This document shows positions 14,617 to 23,170 of a stretch of DNA of 33,503 bases, in pieces. Positions within the stretch are counted from its first letter, which is position 1; each line of letters starts with the position of its first letter. Source of the DNA: Acidobacteriaceae bacterium (lineage in GTDB: Bacteria; Acidobacteriota; Terriglobia; Terriglobales; Acidobacteriaceae); NCBI GenBank assembly GCA_025934135.1, contig JAICYR010000015.1, positions 1 through 33,503 on the forward strand, in the 5' to 3' direction. The notes beneath the pieces were generated by a model. It was given only the letters and a program-made list of their open reading frames with translations. It was not told where the DNA came from and did not search any database. Made by a program: the position numbers and the translations under genes.

Positions 14617-15720
14617 ATGACCGCTTCCGCCTCTCCGGTTTCCGCGCACCCCCGACGTTTCGCTGCCGCCCACGCCGTGCTGGAGCAGGCCGTCCGCGAC
14701 CGCGCCTTTCCCGGAGCCGCCTACGGAGTTCTCCTTAATAAGGAGGTCCTTGCGCTCGACGCCGTTGGCCGTTTCACCTATGCTCCAGACGCGCCGCCGG
14801 TCACGCCGCCCACGGTATTCGATTTGGCCAGCATCACCAAAGTCCTGGCCACCACCGCCACCGCCATGCTGCTCTACGACCGCGGCCTTCTCCGGCTCGA
14901 TATGCCTCTCACCGAAATCCTGCCCGAATTCGCCGCTGGTCCGGGCCCGAATCGAAATCGCGTGACCATCCGCTCCCTGCTCGCGCATTCCTCCGGCCTG
15001 CCCGGTTATCTGCGCCTCTTCGAGCAGCACCATTCCCCGGCGGCTATGCTCGATGCCCTGATGCACGTCCCGCTGGAAGCACCACCAGGAACCCGCGCCG
15101 AATACTCCGATATAGGATTCATGCTCCTGGGCCGCGCCCTTGAAGTCCTCGCAGGCGAGCCACTTTCTGACTTCTTCCAAACAGAAATCGCCGTCCCGCT
15201 GCGGCTCGCATCCGCACGCTTCAACCCGCCCGCCGAATGGCGCCACCAAATTCCGCCAACCGAAAACGATACCTCCTTTCGCCATCGAATCATTCAGGGC
15301 GAAGTGCAGGACGAGAACTGCTCCGCTCTGGGAGGAGTGGCCGGACACGCCGGTCTTTTCGCCAACGCTCTCGACGTCCTGCGCTTCGCCGCCTGCATTC
15401 TGGCCGAAGGCAAAACTGCGACCGGCGAGCAATTGTTCCGGCCGGAAACCGTCCGTCTATTCGCCACACGCGAAACCCAGCCTTTCGGCACAACCCGCGC
15501 TCTCGGGTGGGACACACCCTCGAAGCCATCCTCTTCCGGCAGGTTCTTCAGCCCCAACTCCATCGGCCATCTTGGCTATGCCGGGACCTCGCTCTGGATC
15601 GACCAAGATCGCAGCTTCGCCGTGGTTCTGCTCACCAATCGCACATGGCCCGACCGCTCCAATAATGCCATCCGACAGGTCCGGCCCGCCTTTCACGATT
15701 CCATCTTCGCCGCAATCTGA
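14617..15720 (+). CDS. Class-C beta-lactamase-like serine hydrolase (AmiE/YfeW-like)
   Basis: A 367-residue serine hydrolase from the ATG at 14617; the open frame extends further back but runs into lepB. Catalytic S72 and K75 are in SITK, Y163 in YSD, and the third motif is H318-L-G (GHLGYAGTSLW). These are the marks of the class-C beta-lactamase/esterase/PBP4-like family. No signal peptide is visible, so it is probably cytoplasmic. It lies directly before murQ (85 bases to the favoured start). In Escherichia coli, yfeW, and in Bacillus subtilis, amiE, members of this family sit in the murQ operon, so a role in muropeptide or MurNAc recycling is more likely than drug resistance. The exact reaction is not known. 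Confidence 0.88.
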   Translation: MTASASPVSAHPRRFAAAHAVLEQAVRDRAFPGAAYGVLLNKEVLALDAVGRFTYAPDAPPVTPPTVFDLASITKVLATTATAMLLYDRGLLRLDMPLTEILPEFAAGPGPNRNRVTIRSLLAHSSGLPGYLRLFEQHHSPAAMLDALMHVPLEAPPGTRAEYSDIGFMLLGRALEVLAGEPLSDFFQTEIAVPLRLASARFNPPAEWRHQIPPTENDTSFRHRIIQGEVQDENCSALGGVAGHAGLFANALDVLRFAACILAEGKTATGEQLFRPETVRLFATRETQPFGTTRALGWDTPSKPSSSGRFFSPNSIGHLGYAGTSLWIDQDRSFAVVLLTNRTWPDRSNNAIRQVRPAFHDSIFAAI

Positions 15721-15805
15721 CTCGTGACCGGACATTTTTCCGTAGTCAAATCTGCCCCGCGGCGATAAAATGAGGCAGCACACGTGTACGAAGTTTGGAC
15801 AAATT

Positions 15806-16774
15806 ATGGCCACTATGACGCAACCCGAAACCGGCATTAAGAACGGACATTTTTCGCCGGAGCATCTGCCCTTACACGATCTCGTCACCGAAAGCACGAA
15901 TGAGGCCTCACAGGGGTTCGACACAAAATCCGCGCTGGAAATCGCGCGCATCATCAATCACGAAGATTCCCGAGTTGCCGCCGCGGTCAAGAAGGCCCTG
16001 CCGGAAATCGCCCAGGTCATCGACTCGGTCGCGCGCAGCCTGCGCGATGGCGGACGCCTCATTTATATAGGGGCCGGCTCCAGCGGCCGCATCGCCTCGC
16101 TCGACGCCTGCGAGTGCCCCCCGTATTTCTCCACTTCGCCCCAGACCATCCAGTACATCATGGCCGGAGGACCCAAGGCGCTCGCCTCGCCCGTCGAGGT
16201 GAATGAGGACTCCGAAGAACTGGGCCAGCGCGACATCGCGCGCCGCCGCCCCAGCCGCAAAGACGTCATCATCGGCCTTTCCGCCAGCGGACGCACGCCT
16301 TATGTGGTCGCCGCTGTAGCCTACGCCCGCGCGCGCGGCGCCAAGACGGCCTGCATCACCTGCAACCAGAACACTCCGCTCGCCGCCGCCGCCGACATTG
16401 CCATCGTCGCCGAGGTAGGCCCCGAAGTCATTTCCGGCTCCACTCGCATGAAGGCCGCGACCGCCCAGAAGATGATCACCAACATGATCACCACTGGTGC
16501 CATGACCCGCATGGGCTACGTGTATGAAAACCTCATGGTCAACGTCCACATGCAGAACTCAAAGCTAGTCGAGCGCGGCATCGGAATCCTCATCCGCGCC
16601 TGCGGCATCACCCGCGAGCGTGCCGTCGAGGTCATCAAGTCAGCCGGACGCAGCGTTCCCGTCGCGCTAGTCATGCTGAAGGCCGGCGTGGACAAACCCG
16701 AAGCCGTGCTACGCCTGACTCATTCGGATAACAACGTTCGCGTGGCCATCGAAGACACAACGACAGAAATCTAG
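15806..16774 (+). CDS. murQ: N-acetylmuramic acid 6-phosphate etherase
   Basis: A 322-residue enzyme from the ATG at 15806. It splits the lactyl ether of MurNAc-6-phosphate to give GlcNAc-6-phosphate and D-lactate during peptidoglycan recycling. Family marks are LVTESTNEAS (27-35), the SIS-domain sugar-phosphate loop LIYIGAGSSGRIASLDA (85-101), catalytic E103 in DACECPP, SASGRTPYV, and SGSTRMKAATAQK. Another ATG at 15770 would add 12 residues, but it overlaps an ATAAAAT that could be a -10 box, so the downstream start is preferred. It follows the serine hydrolase and ends in a good terminator, so the two form a small recycling unit. No murP or murR is visible. Confidence 0.94.
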   Translation: MATMTQPETGIKNGHFSPEHLPLHDLVTESTNEASQGFDTKSALEIARIINHEDSRVAAAVKKALPEIAQVIDSVARSLRDGGRLIYIGAGSSGRIASLDACECPPYFSTSPQTIQYIMAGGPKALASPVEVNEDSEELGQRDIARRRPSRKDVIIGLSASGRTPYVVAAVAYARARGAKTACITCNQNTPLAAAADIAIVAEVGPEVISGSTRMKAATAQKMITNMITTGAMTRMGYVYENLMVNVHMQNSKLVERGIGILIRACGITRERAVEVIKSAGRSVPVALVMLKAGVDKPEAVLRLTHSDNNVRVAIEDTTTEI

Positions 16775-16799
16775 CCACACTTTCTTCCGATTGCAATCA

Positions 16800-16828
16800 C
16801 CCGCCGCGATTCAGCACGGCGGGTTTTC
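16800..16828 (+). terminator. Intrinsic terminator after murQ
   Basis: CCCGCCG (16800-16806) pairs with CGGCGGG (16817-16823), followed by TTTTCT. It lies 26 bases past the murQ stop and just before the end of the convergent mannosidase gene. Confidence 0.8.
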
Positions 16829-16832
16829 TGCT

Positions 16833-19800
16833 TCAGGGCTTGGAGTTATGCGGATAATCCACCCGCACCGCCACGATCTCATACGGATGCACCGGCACCG
16901 TGACCTTATTACCTGTGACGGACAGCGGCGAACCTTCAGGCTTTTCCATCAGGTTCGTCTCCGTTGCTCCGGTCGCTCCCGGAGGCACAGTAATGGTGAT
17001 GCTGCCTGACTTCCCTGCCCACTCGTACAGGTGGAAGATCAGCGCATTCGAGTCCTCGGCCTTCTTCATCGCCGTCATCACCACGTTGTTCGGCTCGACG
17101 GAAACGAACGAGTGCCGCGCAGCCATATCGCCCGTGCGCGCAGCCATATCGCCCGTGCGCGATGCAGGTGGTAATTGAAGTTGAAGCCATGCCGAACGCT
17201 CATGGCCTGCCGCCAGCCGCCGCCATGCGGATAAAGCGCGTAGCGGAAGTGCTGGTGCCCCCGGTCGGCGTTGGGATCAGGCCAGACAGGCGAGCGCAGC
17301 AGCGTAAGCCGCAGCACGTTTCCGCGCGCATCATAGCCGAACTTGGAATCGTTGATCAGGCTGAAGCCGTGCTGCCCGTCTCCCAGGTCGGCCCATCGCT
17401 GGGCCGGGACTTCAAACTGCGCCTTCTCCCAACTGTTGTTGCGCGTGGTCGCGCGCTCAATCGTGCCATACGGAATCTCAAACGTGGCCTTGTCGCTCGA
17501 AGCTGCCAGCGGAAACGCCGCCTTCAGCAACTCGTGAGTCTCATGCCAGTCCACATCATTGGTCACGACAACTTCGTCCGAACCTTCCGCGAGACTGATC
17601 TCCTGCACGAATTTCGATTTGTCGGTATGATGCGTCACGCGGACCACCGCCCGCATCGGCCCTTTCTCCACAAGATCGACCGAGTCGGCGGTGTCCAGTT
17701 TCGTGGGAGGAACATCATACGTGCCCGGATCAATGTTCCACGCATCGTAATCCTTCGGCAGATCATGGTAGAGTTGCAGCTCATTGCCGCAGCTATGCGG
17801 AGCAAGAGCCTCGAATCCGGCCTTCTTATCGAACAGGCTGGTGATGCAGCCCGTCACCTTATCCACCACCACGCGCAGATCGGCGTTTTCCAGCGTCAGC
17901 CCGGAAACCTTAAGGTCGCTCGCAAACGTCCGCTTGCCCGGAACAATATGCAGTACCTCATAACCCAGTGAAGGCGCATTCTTCACGTCCACCAGCAGCT
18001 TGAAGGTATGCGTCGCCGCATTCGATGACAGCACCTCCGACGGCAGCACGCGACCCTGCGCATCGAGCACTGAAACCGCTGACGCGGCCTGCGGCATCTG
18101 CACCGTTACGGTCGTGAGTCCCGAGCGCTCCCACGCCAGCGGGTTGAACACCATCACGGGAACGCCCGTGCCGCTCGTGTTCACTCGCGCCTTCAGCGTC
18201 TCCATCGCCTTACTGGCAATCTGATTGTCTTCCCAGTGGACGACATCGAAATCCTTCTGCGCATCCTTATAGATCACGCCAATACCAGAGCCGGCTGCGA
18301 GGTCATGGAAATCGTTAAACGTGATCTTCTTCCACGCACCCGTCAGCCTGTCGTTGGGGTACGCGTCGCCGTCGAGCCACGCCAGCGACGCCACTTTCTC
18401 CGCATCCAGAGTCCATTCCGGCGAATGCCGCAGGTTGTACTTCATCTTGGCCTGGGTGGTGTAAACGCCACGATGGTATTCGAGGTAAAGCTCGTCGTCC
18501 CACGTGGGAATCGAAATCTTCCCCGCCACAGCCTCCGGGAATTGGTAACCCTTCGCAATCGAGTCGTAATCCCAGGTGCGCGACTCCGGCGCAACCTCCT
18601 TTTCAACCGTCGAGAAATAGCTCTGCGCGGTCCCGAACCGCAGCTTCGGAACCACCTTGTCGCTCTTCTCCCAATGCACGCCTTGGTCCAGCATCGATCG
18701 CGTTGGGCCGCCGCCGTGGTCGCCCACGCCATACAGGTCCATCATCTCCGTCATCCCGGGAGAGAACTTCCGCGCCTCTGCCAGATTCTCCGACAGCCGC
18801 ACCGGATCCAGGTTGCGGTTTGCATAGTCATGCGGAAAATACGTCAACACCTTGCTGCCGTCCGGCGACTCCCACCAGAAGAGCTTCAGCGGCAGCTTAT
18901 TGGTGTCGTTCCACGTCATCTTCTGCGTCACGAAGTAATCAATGCCGGACTTCTTATAGATCTGCGGCAACTGCCAGTTATATCCGAATGAATCCGGATT
19001 CCATCCGATCCGCACATTCACGCCATAGTGCTGCTCATACCAGCGCTTTCCAATCAGGATGGACCGCGCCGTCGATTCGCCGTCGGGCAGATTCAGGTCC
19101 GGCTCAACCCACATACCGCCCACCACTTCCCAGCGGCCTTGGTTGATACGCTTCTTGATCTCGTCATTCAACTCCGGATACTTGTTCGCAAGCCACGCGT
19201 TGTACTGCGCCGCCGACTGTGTATAGGTGTAGTCCGGATATTCATTCATTAACTGTAGAGCCGTACCGAAGGTGCGCTTCACCACGTCCACCGTTTCGGT
19301 CCATGGCCAAAGCCACGCCGCGTCAATGTGCGAGTTGCCGGTTTCATGGAACGTCGCCTGCTGGAGCATCGGCTTCAGCGCTTCAAGCGCCTGCTGCGCC
19401 ATGTTCAGCGATGCGTCAAAGGCTTTCTGGTCGCCTGCGTCCAGCGCCTTCAGATCAACTTCCGCAATCGCCTTGCTCAGTGTGGCTTGGTCAGTCGCCA
19501 CATCCTTCGAGAGGCTGGGCACCAAAATCGCAGCCGAAAGAAATTCAGTCCGCTCGTCATCGGGATTGGGCCGGTTCGGGGCAAAATCAATATGCATCTC
19601 CGCTCCGGAAAACCGCTTCTTGTCCACCGTCGGCAGCAGCTTCACCGCGACCAGCACGCGATCTCCGGGCTTCGCCTGATCGAACAGCACAATACGCTCC
19701 AGGTCATCGCCCATCGCCACGCGCCGCCCATTGAAGTAAATGATCTGCGGAATCGGCCCATTCGCGGTGGCATTAAACCGGAACCATATCCGCGTGCCCG

Positions 19801-20131
19801 TCAGGTCATAGCCATGCAAGCTCTTCGGCACTTCGATCCACTGCCGAAACCATTCCGCTTCCGTGGGGCCTTCTGTTCCGGACTTGGCAATCGACCAACC
19901 CGAATCACCGAGTGAGGTGTCCTCCCCATAAGGTACGTCACCGGCGTGGACGCGCCACTGCCCGGAAGGCAGAGTGTCCAGCTCACCCAGCCGCTGAATC
20001 ACCTGCCGCTCCTGCGCGGGCAACGATTTCACAATTTGCTCGGCGGACTGCGCTCGAAGAGCGCCCGGAAACGTCAGGGCCAATACGGATGCGGAAAGAA
20101 GAGAAACAGAGGCGGTGGCAATTAACTTCAC
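16833..20131 (-). pseudogene. Secreted GH38 alpha-mannosidase, frameshifted near the C-terminus
   Basis: The first frame (20131 to 17078, 1017 codons) carries a signal peptide (to about residue 27), an N-terminal beta-sandwich, the GH38 catalytic domain with H268/D270 (NSHIDAAW) and nucleophile D380 (WNPDSFGYN), the mannosidase middle domain (about 560-650), and most of the C-terminal beta domain. After NFNYHLH (about 17160) homology leaves this frame. It continues in another frame down to 16833 with HSFVSVEPNNVVMTAMKKAED and a normal C-terminus. The total span, 3299 bases, is not a multiple of three. The break coincides with a 21-base tandem duplication. The gene is either a recent pseudogene, a sequencing or assembly error, or still active without the last strands. 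The start is a GTG under a palindromic operator-like site. It would release mannose from alpha-mannosides in the periplasm or outside. Confidence 0.85.
17117..17158. repeat. 21-bp tandem duplication at the mannosidase frameshift
   Basis: Two identical 21-base units start at 17117 and 17138 (each begins GCGCAGCCATATCGCCC). The length keeps frame by itself (RARAIWL twice in one frame, MAARTGD in the other), so the frame change must come from a separate one- or two-base event beside it, about 17159-17165. Confidence 0.95.
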
Positions 20132-20138
20132 AGCATGA

Positions 20139-20166
20139 CCTCACAATGTTCGATGTGAGGATTATA
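20139..20166 (-). promoter_or_regulatory. -10 box and palindromic operator of the mannosidase gene
   Basis: On the minus strand a perfect TATAAT (20166-20161) is followed at once by a perfect inverted repeat of 7 bases, CCTCACA / TGTGAGG, with an 8-base centre (20139-20160). It ends 7 bases before the GTG start, so it would cover the transcription start and leader, a place fit for a repressor. No good -35 was found. Confidence 0.6.
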
Positions 20167-20203
20167 AACAGAGACCCCGCAATTTCCCTCGCCACGCCCT
20201 TCC

Positions 20204-21925
20204 TTAATCGCCCGGCGTGCGGTCCCGCACGGGATCTTCCTGAAGCATCGCATCCATTTCCTGGTCGAGCTTCGCCAGGTCCTCTGGCAGCTTTCCATGT
20301 TGAGCAAACACATAGCGGTTCCCGCCGGACCGCTTGGCGCGGTACATCGCGGAATCCGCAAGCCGCCACAAATCCTGTGCCGAGGTTGCATCGGTGGGAT
20401 ACATGGCGATGCCAATACTCGCCGTCAGGCTTACGGCGTGACCTTCGATCAGAAGCGACTGCCGGAAGCTGTCCAGCAGCACGCGCGCAACGTGACCGGC
20501 ATCCGACGCGCTCTTCAACTGCCCCAGCAGAACGATAAATTCCTCGCCGCCTGAGCGCGCAATCGTATCCGTCATACGCAGCCTGTCGCGCAGTGTGGAG
20601 GCCACCTGCTGCAAACAGGTGTCTCCCGCATGATGGCCATAAGTGTCGTTCACCTGCTTAAAGCGGTCCAGATCCAGGCATAAAATCGCCGCCTGTTGCC
20701 CCTGCCGCTCCGCCGCCGCGAGCACCTGCTGCATGCGATCTTTCAAAAGCAGGCGGTTCGGCAGCCCGGTCAGCATGTCATGGTGCGCCTGGTAAACCAG
20801 TCTTTCGTAAAGCTGCTGCCGCTCCGTCACATCCTGCACCAGAGAGAACCGCGCCGGACGGCCCTCGAACTGGATCCGATGCGAAGCCATCTCCACCTGA
20901 ATAGCCGACCCGTCCTTCCGCACATGCGTCCACGGCCCTGAATACAGCGTGTGCTCCCCCGCGTCCTTCAGGCGGTGCTCCAGCCGCGCAACGTCATCGG
21001 CGCGGTGAATATCACGAAGCGACAGCGCCAGAAATTCTTCCGGCTTGTAGCCGTAATGGTTCGTCGCCGCCGCGTTCACCTTCACAAATTCCAGAGTTTC
21101 CTGGTCGAAGATCAGCATCGGATGCGGGTTCCCGTCAAACAACACCCGATACTCCTCCCGCTGCCGGGCCGTCTCAATCACCTCGCCCTCAACCAGCGTC
21201 AGAATCATCCCGAATTCCACAAAATACTTCGGCAGGTTCCAAAGCTCCGATGAGACGTGCACCCCCGGCGCGAGCGCCGCCAGCGCAATCGCCACCGGAA
21301 AGACCAGCCCCCACGCCACTAAGCCTGACGTCGCCGTAATCACACCCATCGACCAGCGCTGGAAACCATGCCAGTACACAATCGCGTTGATCAGATAAAT
21401 CTGCATCAGCAGCGCATAAACCCCGGGGACCTCCCGGTGTGCGAAAATGTCAAACCCGGCCCACGCCAGAGCGGCCATTCCGCACAACACCGCCGCCGCC
21501 AGGACGCGGGGCCTCCGCGGCCAGCGGCTGAACACAAAGGAAAACACCGCCGCCTCCGCCACCAGAAACATGGCCAGCAGCAGCACGTTCCTTGGGCTGA
21601 ATACCGCCAGAAAGATGTACCCCACCGGCGGGACAGCCAGCAGCGCCAGGCCCGATATCCCGAGCGCTCGCGGACTCGACGCTCTCGCCGAAGCCGCAAG
21701 AAAACACACGCCGCCCATCAGCAGGCCCGAAAGCGCGAGCGCAGCCACCAGATCGGAACCCAGCCTGACCACCGGGGCAGGTAGCATCAGCGCAAAATGC
21801 GCCAGAATAAAGAACCAGCCCGCAATCCAATAGCGCAGCCGCGGAGTGCGTCGCGTCCGGTAAACCGACGCGAACAGCAGCACCAGCAATCCGAGAATCA
21901 GGATGTCAAGCAGCGTTTCTTGCAT
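20204..21925 (-). CDS. Membrane-bound PAS-GGDEF diguanylate cyclase
   Basis: A 573-residue protein. The first 250 residues form about seven membrane spans (a 7TM-type sensor region), then a PAS domain (about 256-368, with YRVLFDGNPHPMLIFD), then a GGDEF domain (about 378-545). The active-site motif is SGGEEF (458-463), a functional variant, and an inhibitory site RMTD (450-453) lies five residues before GGEEF. It should make cyclic di-GMP from two GTP with product feedback. Cyclic di-GMP often controls EPS export, and an EPS operon lies about 12 kb away, but nothing in the sequence links them. Only a weak ribosome binding site is seen. It is followed after 72 bases by the mannosidase gene in the same direction, which has its own promoter. 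Confidence 0.92.
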   Translation of the reverse strand: MQETLLDILILGLLVLLFASVYRTRRTPRLRYWIAGWFFILAHFALMLPAPVVRLGSDLVAALALSGLLMGGVCFLAASARASSPRALGISGLALLAVPPVGYIFLAVFSPRNVLLLAMFLVAEAAVFSFVFSRWPRRPRVLAAAVLCGMAALAWAGFDIFAHREVPGVYALLMQIYLINAIVYWHGFQRWSMGVITATSGLVAWGLVFPVAIALAALAPGVHVSSELWNLPKYFVEFGMILTLVEGEVIETARQREEYRVLFDGNPHPMLIFDQETLEFVKVNAAATNHYGYKPEEFLALSLRDIHRADDVARLEHRLKDAGEHTLYSGPWTHVRKDGSAIQVEMASHRIQFEGRPARFSLVQDVTERQQLYERLVYQAHHDMLTGLPNRLLLKDRMQQVLAAAERQGQQAAILCLDLDRFKQVNDTYGHHAGDTCLQQVASTLRDRLRMTDTIARSGGEEFIVLLGQLKSASDAGHVARVLLDSFRQSLLIEGHAVSLTASIGIAMYPTDATSAQDLWRLADSAMYRAKRSGGNRYVFAQHGKLPEDLAKLDQEMDAMLQEDPVRDRTPGD

Positions 21926-22051
21926 GATCGATGGTTCCTATATCGGCAATGCGACGCACGTCCTCACAAAAAATGAAAAATATCTTCACGTTGTGCGGAG
22001 TGTAGCAAGCGAAATACTTCAGGGGGATGACCCGTCGAAAGTGGAGGAGGA

Positions 22052-22128
22052 TGGTGGGCAGTGAGGGACTCGAACCCCCGACTTCCTGCTTGTAAGGCAG
22101 GCGCTCTAACCAACTGAGCTAACCGCCC
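22052..22128 (-). tRNA. tRNA-Val (anticodon UAC)
   Basis: Read on the minus strand, the gene starts GGGCGGTTAGCTCAG, has the anticodon stem CCTGC/GCAGG around loop CTTACAA (anticodon TAC, decoding GTA/GTG), the T arm GGGTTCGAGTCCC, and an acceptor strand ACTGCCC that pairs with GGGCGGT. CCA is encoded at 22054-22052. It is 77 bases long with CCA. Confidence 0.97.
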
Positions 22129-22259
22129 CGGACTTCAACATGAAGCGTCATGACGATCTTGACGCCCCCGTCCGTGCTCCATAGATTCTACCAGCGGTCA
22201 ACCGCTTCAGTTCAACCAACTTGAGGGAAAATCGACCGCCCTGTGTAGACTGGGATTTC

Positions 22260-23120
22260 GTGACCAGCCTCATCCTCAACGCCGACGACTTCGGCCTCAC
22301 GCCCGGCGTCAACCGCTCCGTTCTGGAGCTTGGCGCGGGGGGAGCGCTGACCTCCACCACCTTGATGGCTATCTCGCGCTATGCGCCCGAATCACCCGCA
22401 ATGGCGGGCTCTTCCCAGCTCGGCGTAGGCTGCCACGTCGTTCTTGTGGACGGCGAACCCGCGCTCCCGCCCAGCCAAATTCCCGCACTCGCGCCTTCCG
22501 GCGCCTTCCGCCCCAAGCTCGGGGCCTTTGTCCGCGATCTCCTCCTGGGACGCATTCCCGAATCGGAAATCGAGGCCGAAGCTGTCGCCCAGATCCGCCG
22601 CGCCCAGTCCACTGGCATCCGCATCACCCATCTGGATACGCACAAGCACACCCACATGTTTTCTCGTGTACTGCGCCCCCTGCTCAGCGCCGCCCTGCTC
22701 TGCGGAGTTCGCGCCATCCGCAACCCCTTCGAGCCGGACTGGGCGCTCCGGGCGACTCCCCGTGCTCCCGCGCTGCGCCGCGCGCAAGTCCGACTGCTCC
22801 GCACGCAACGGCGCACCTTTATCCGGACCGTTGACCAAACGGGCCTCGCCACAACTGACGGAGCCATCGGAGTCCTCGCCACCGGGACTCTCGACGCCGA
22901 AACCCTCACTTCCCTGCTGAACGCCATGCCTCCGGGAACATGGGAACTCGTTTGCCACCCCGGGCATGTCGATGACGCCCTGAACCAGGCACACACCCGT
23001 CTCCGCGAATCCCGCGCCATCGAACACGCCGCGCTCGTGAAGGTCATCCCCGCCTTCCTGAGCGCGCATCCAAACGTCACCCCCATCCATTTCGGACAAC
23101 TCGCGGAAGGGCCGGCATGA
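22260..23120 (+). CDS. YdjC/HpnK-type carbohydrate deacetylase
   Basis: A 286-residue protein of the YdjC/ChbG/HpnK family, predicted metal-dependent deacetylases of acetylated amino sugars. It starts at a GTG (22260) so that NADDFG falls at residues 7-12 as in relatives; a TTG at 22221 would add 13 residues without support. Metal and catalytic residues are D9/D10, and H124, D126, H128, H130 and H132 in THLDTHKHTHMF. WELVCHPGHVDDAL near the end is HpnK-like. The gene leads into bshA through a minicistron, so the two are probably co-expressed. It could remove an acetyl group from a hopanoid glycoside, or from a GlcNAc conjugate of the bacillithiol route; the sequence cannot decide. Confidence 0.85.
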   Translation: MTSLILNADDFGLTPGVNRSVLELGAGGALTSTTLMAISRYAPESPAMAGSSQLGVGCHVVLVDGEPALPPSQIPALAPSGAFRPKLGAFVRDLLLGRIPESEIEAEAVAQIRRAQSTGIRITHLDTHKHTHMFSRVLRPLLSAALLCGVRAIRNPFEPDWALRATPRAPALRRAQVRLLRTQRRTFIRTVDQTGLATTDGAIGVLATGTLDAETLTSLLNAMPPGTWELVCHPGHVDDALNQAHTRLRESRAIEHAALVKVIPAFLSAHPNVTPIHFGQLAEGPA

Positions 23121-23170
23121 ATCCTCAACCCTCCGCCCCGCGTCCAAACACCACGGCACGAACTTTATGA
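23117..23170 (+). CDS. 17-codon minicistron coupling ydjC-like gene and bshA
   Basis: An ATG at 23117 overlaps the TGA of the deacetylase gene (ATGA), runs for 17 codons (starts MNPQPSAPRPN), and ends in a TGA that overlaps the ATG of bshA (ATGA again). It has no family match I know. It fills the whole gap between the two genes and could carry terminating ribosomes to the bshA start, which lacks its own ribosome binding site. Confidence 0.4.
   Translation: MNPQPSAPRPNTTARTL

Noticed and set aside
14617-15720. Antibiotic-resistance class-C beta-lactamase
   Set aside because: Motifs YSD and HLG and the murQ neighbour fit AmiE/YfeW-like proteins, and there is no signal peptide for a periplasmic drug-degrading enzyme.
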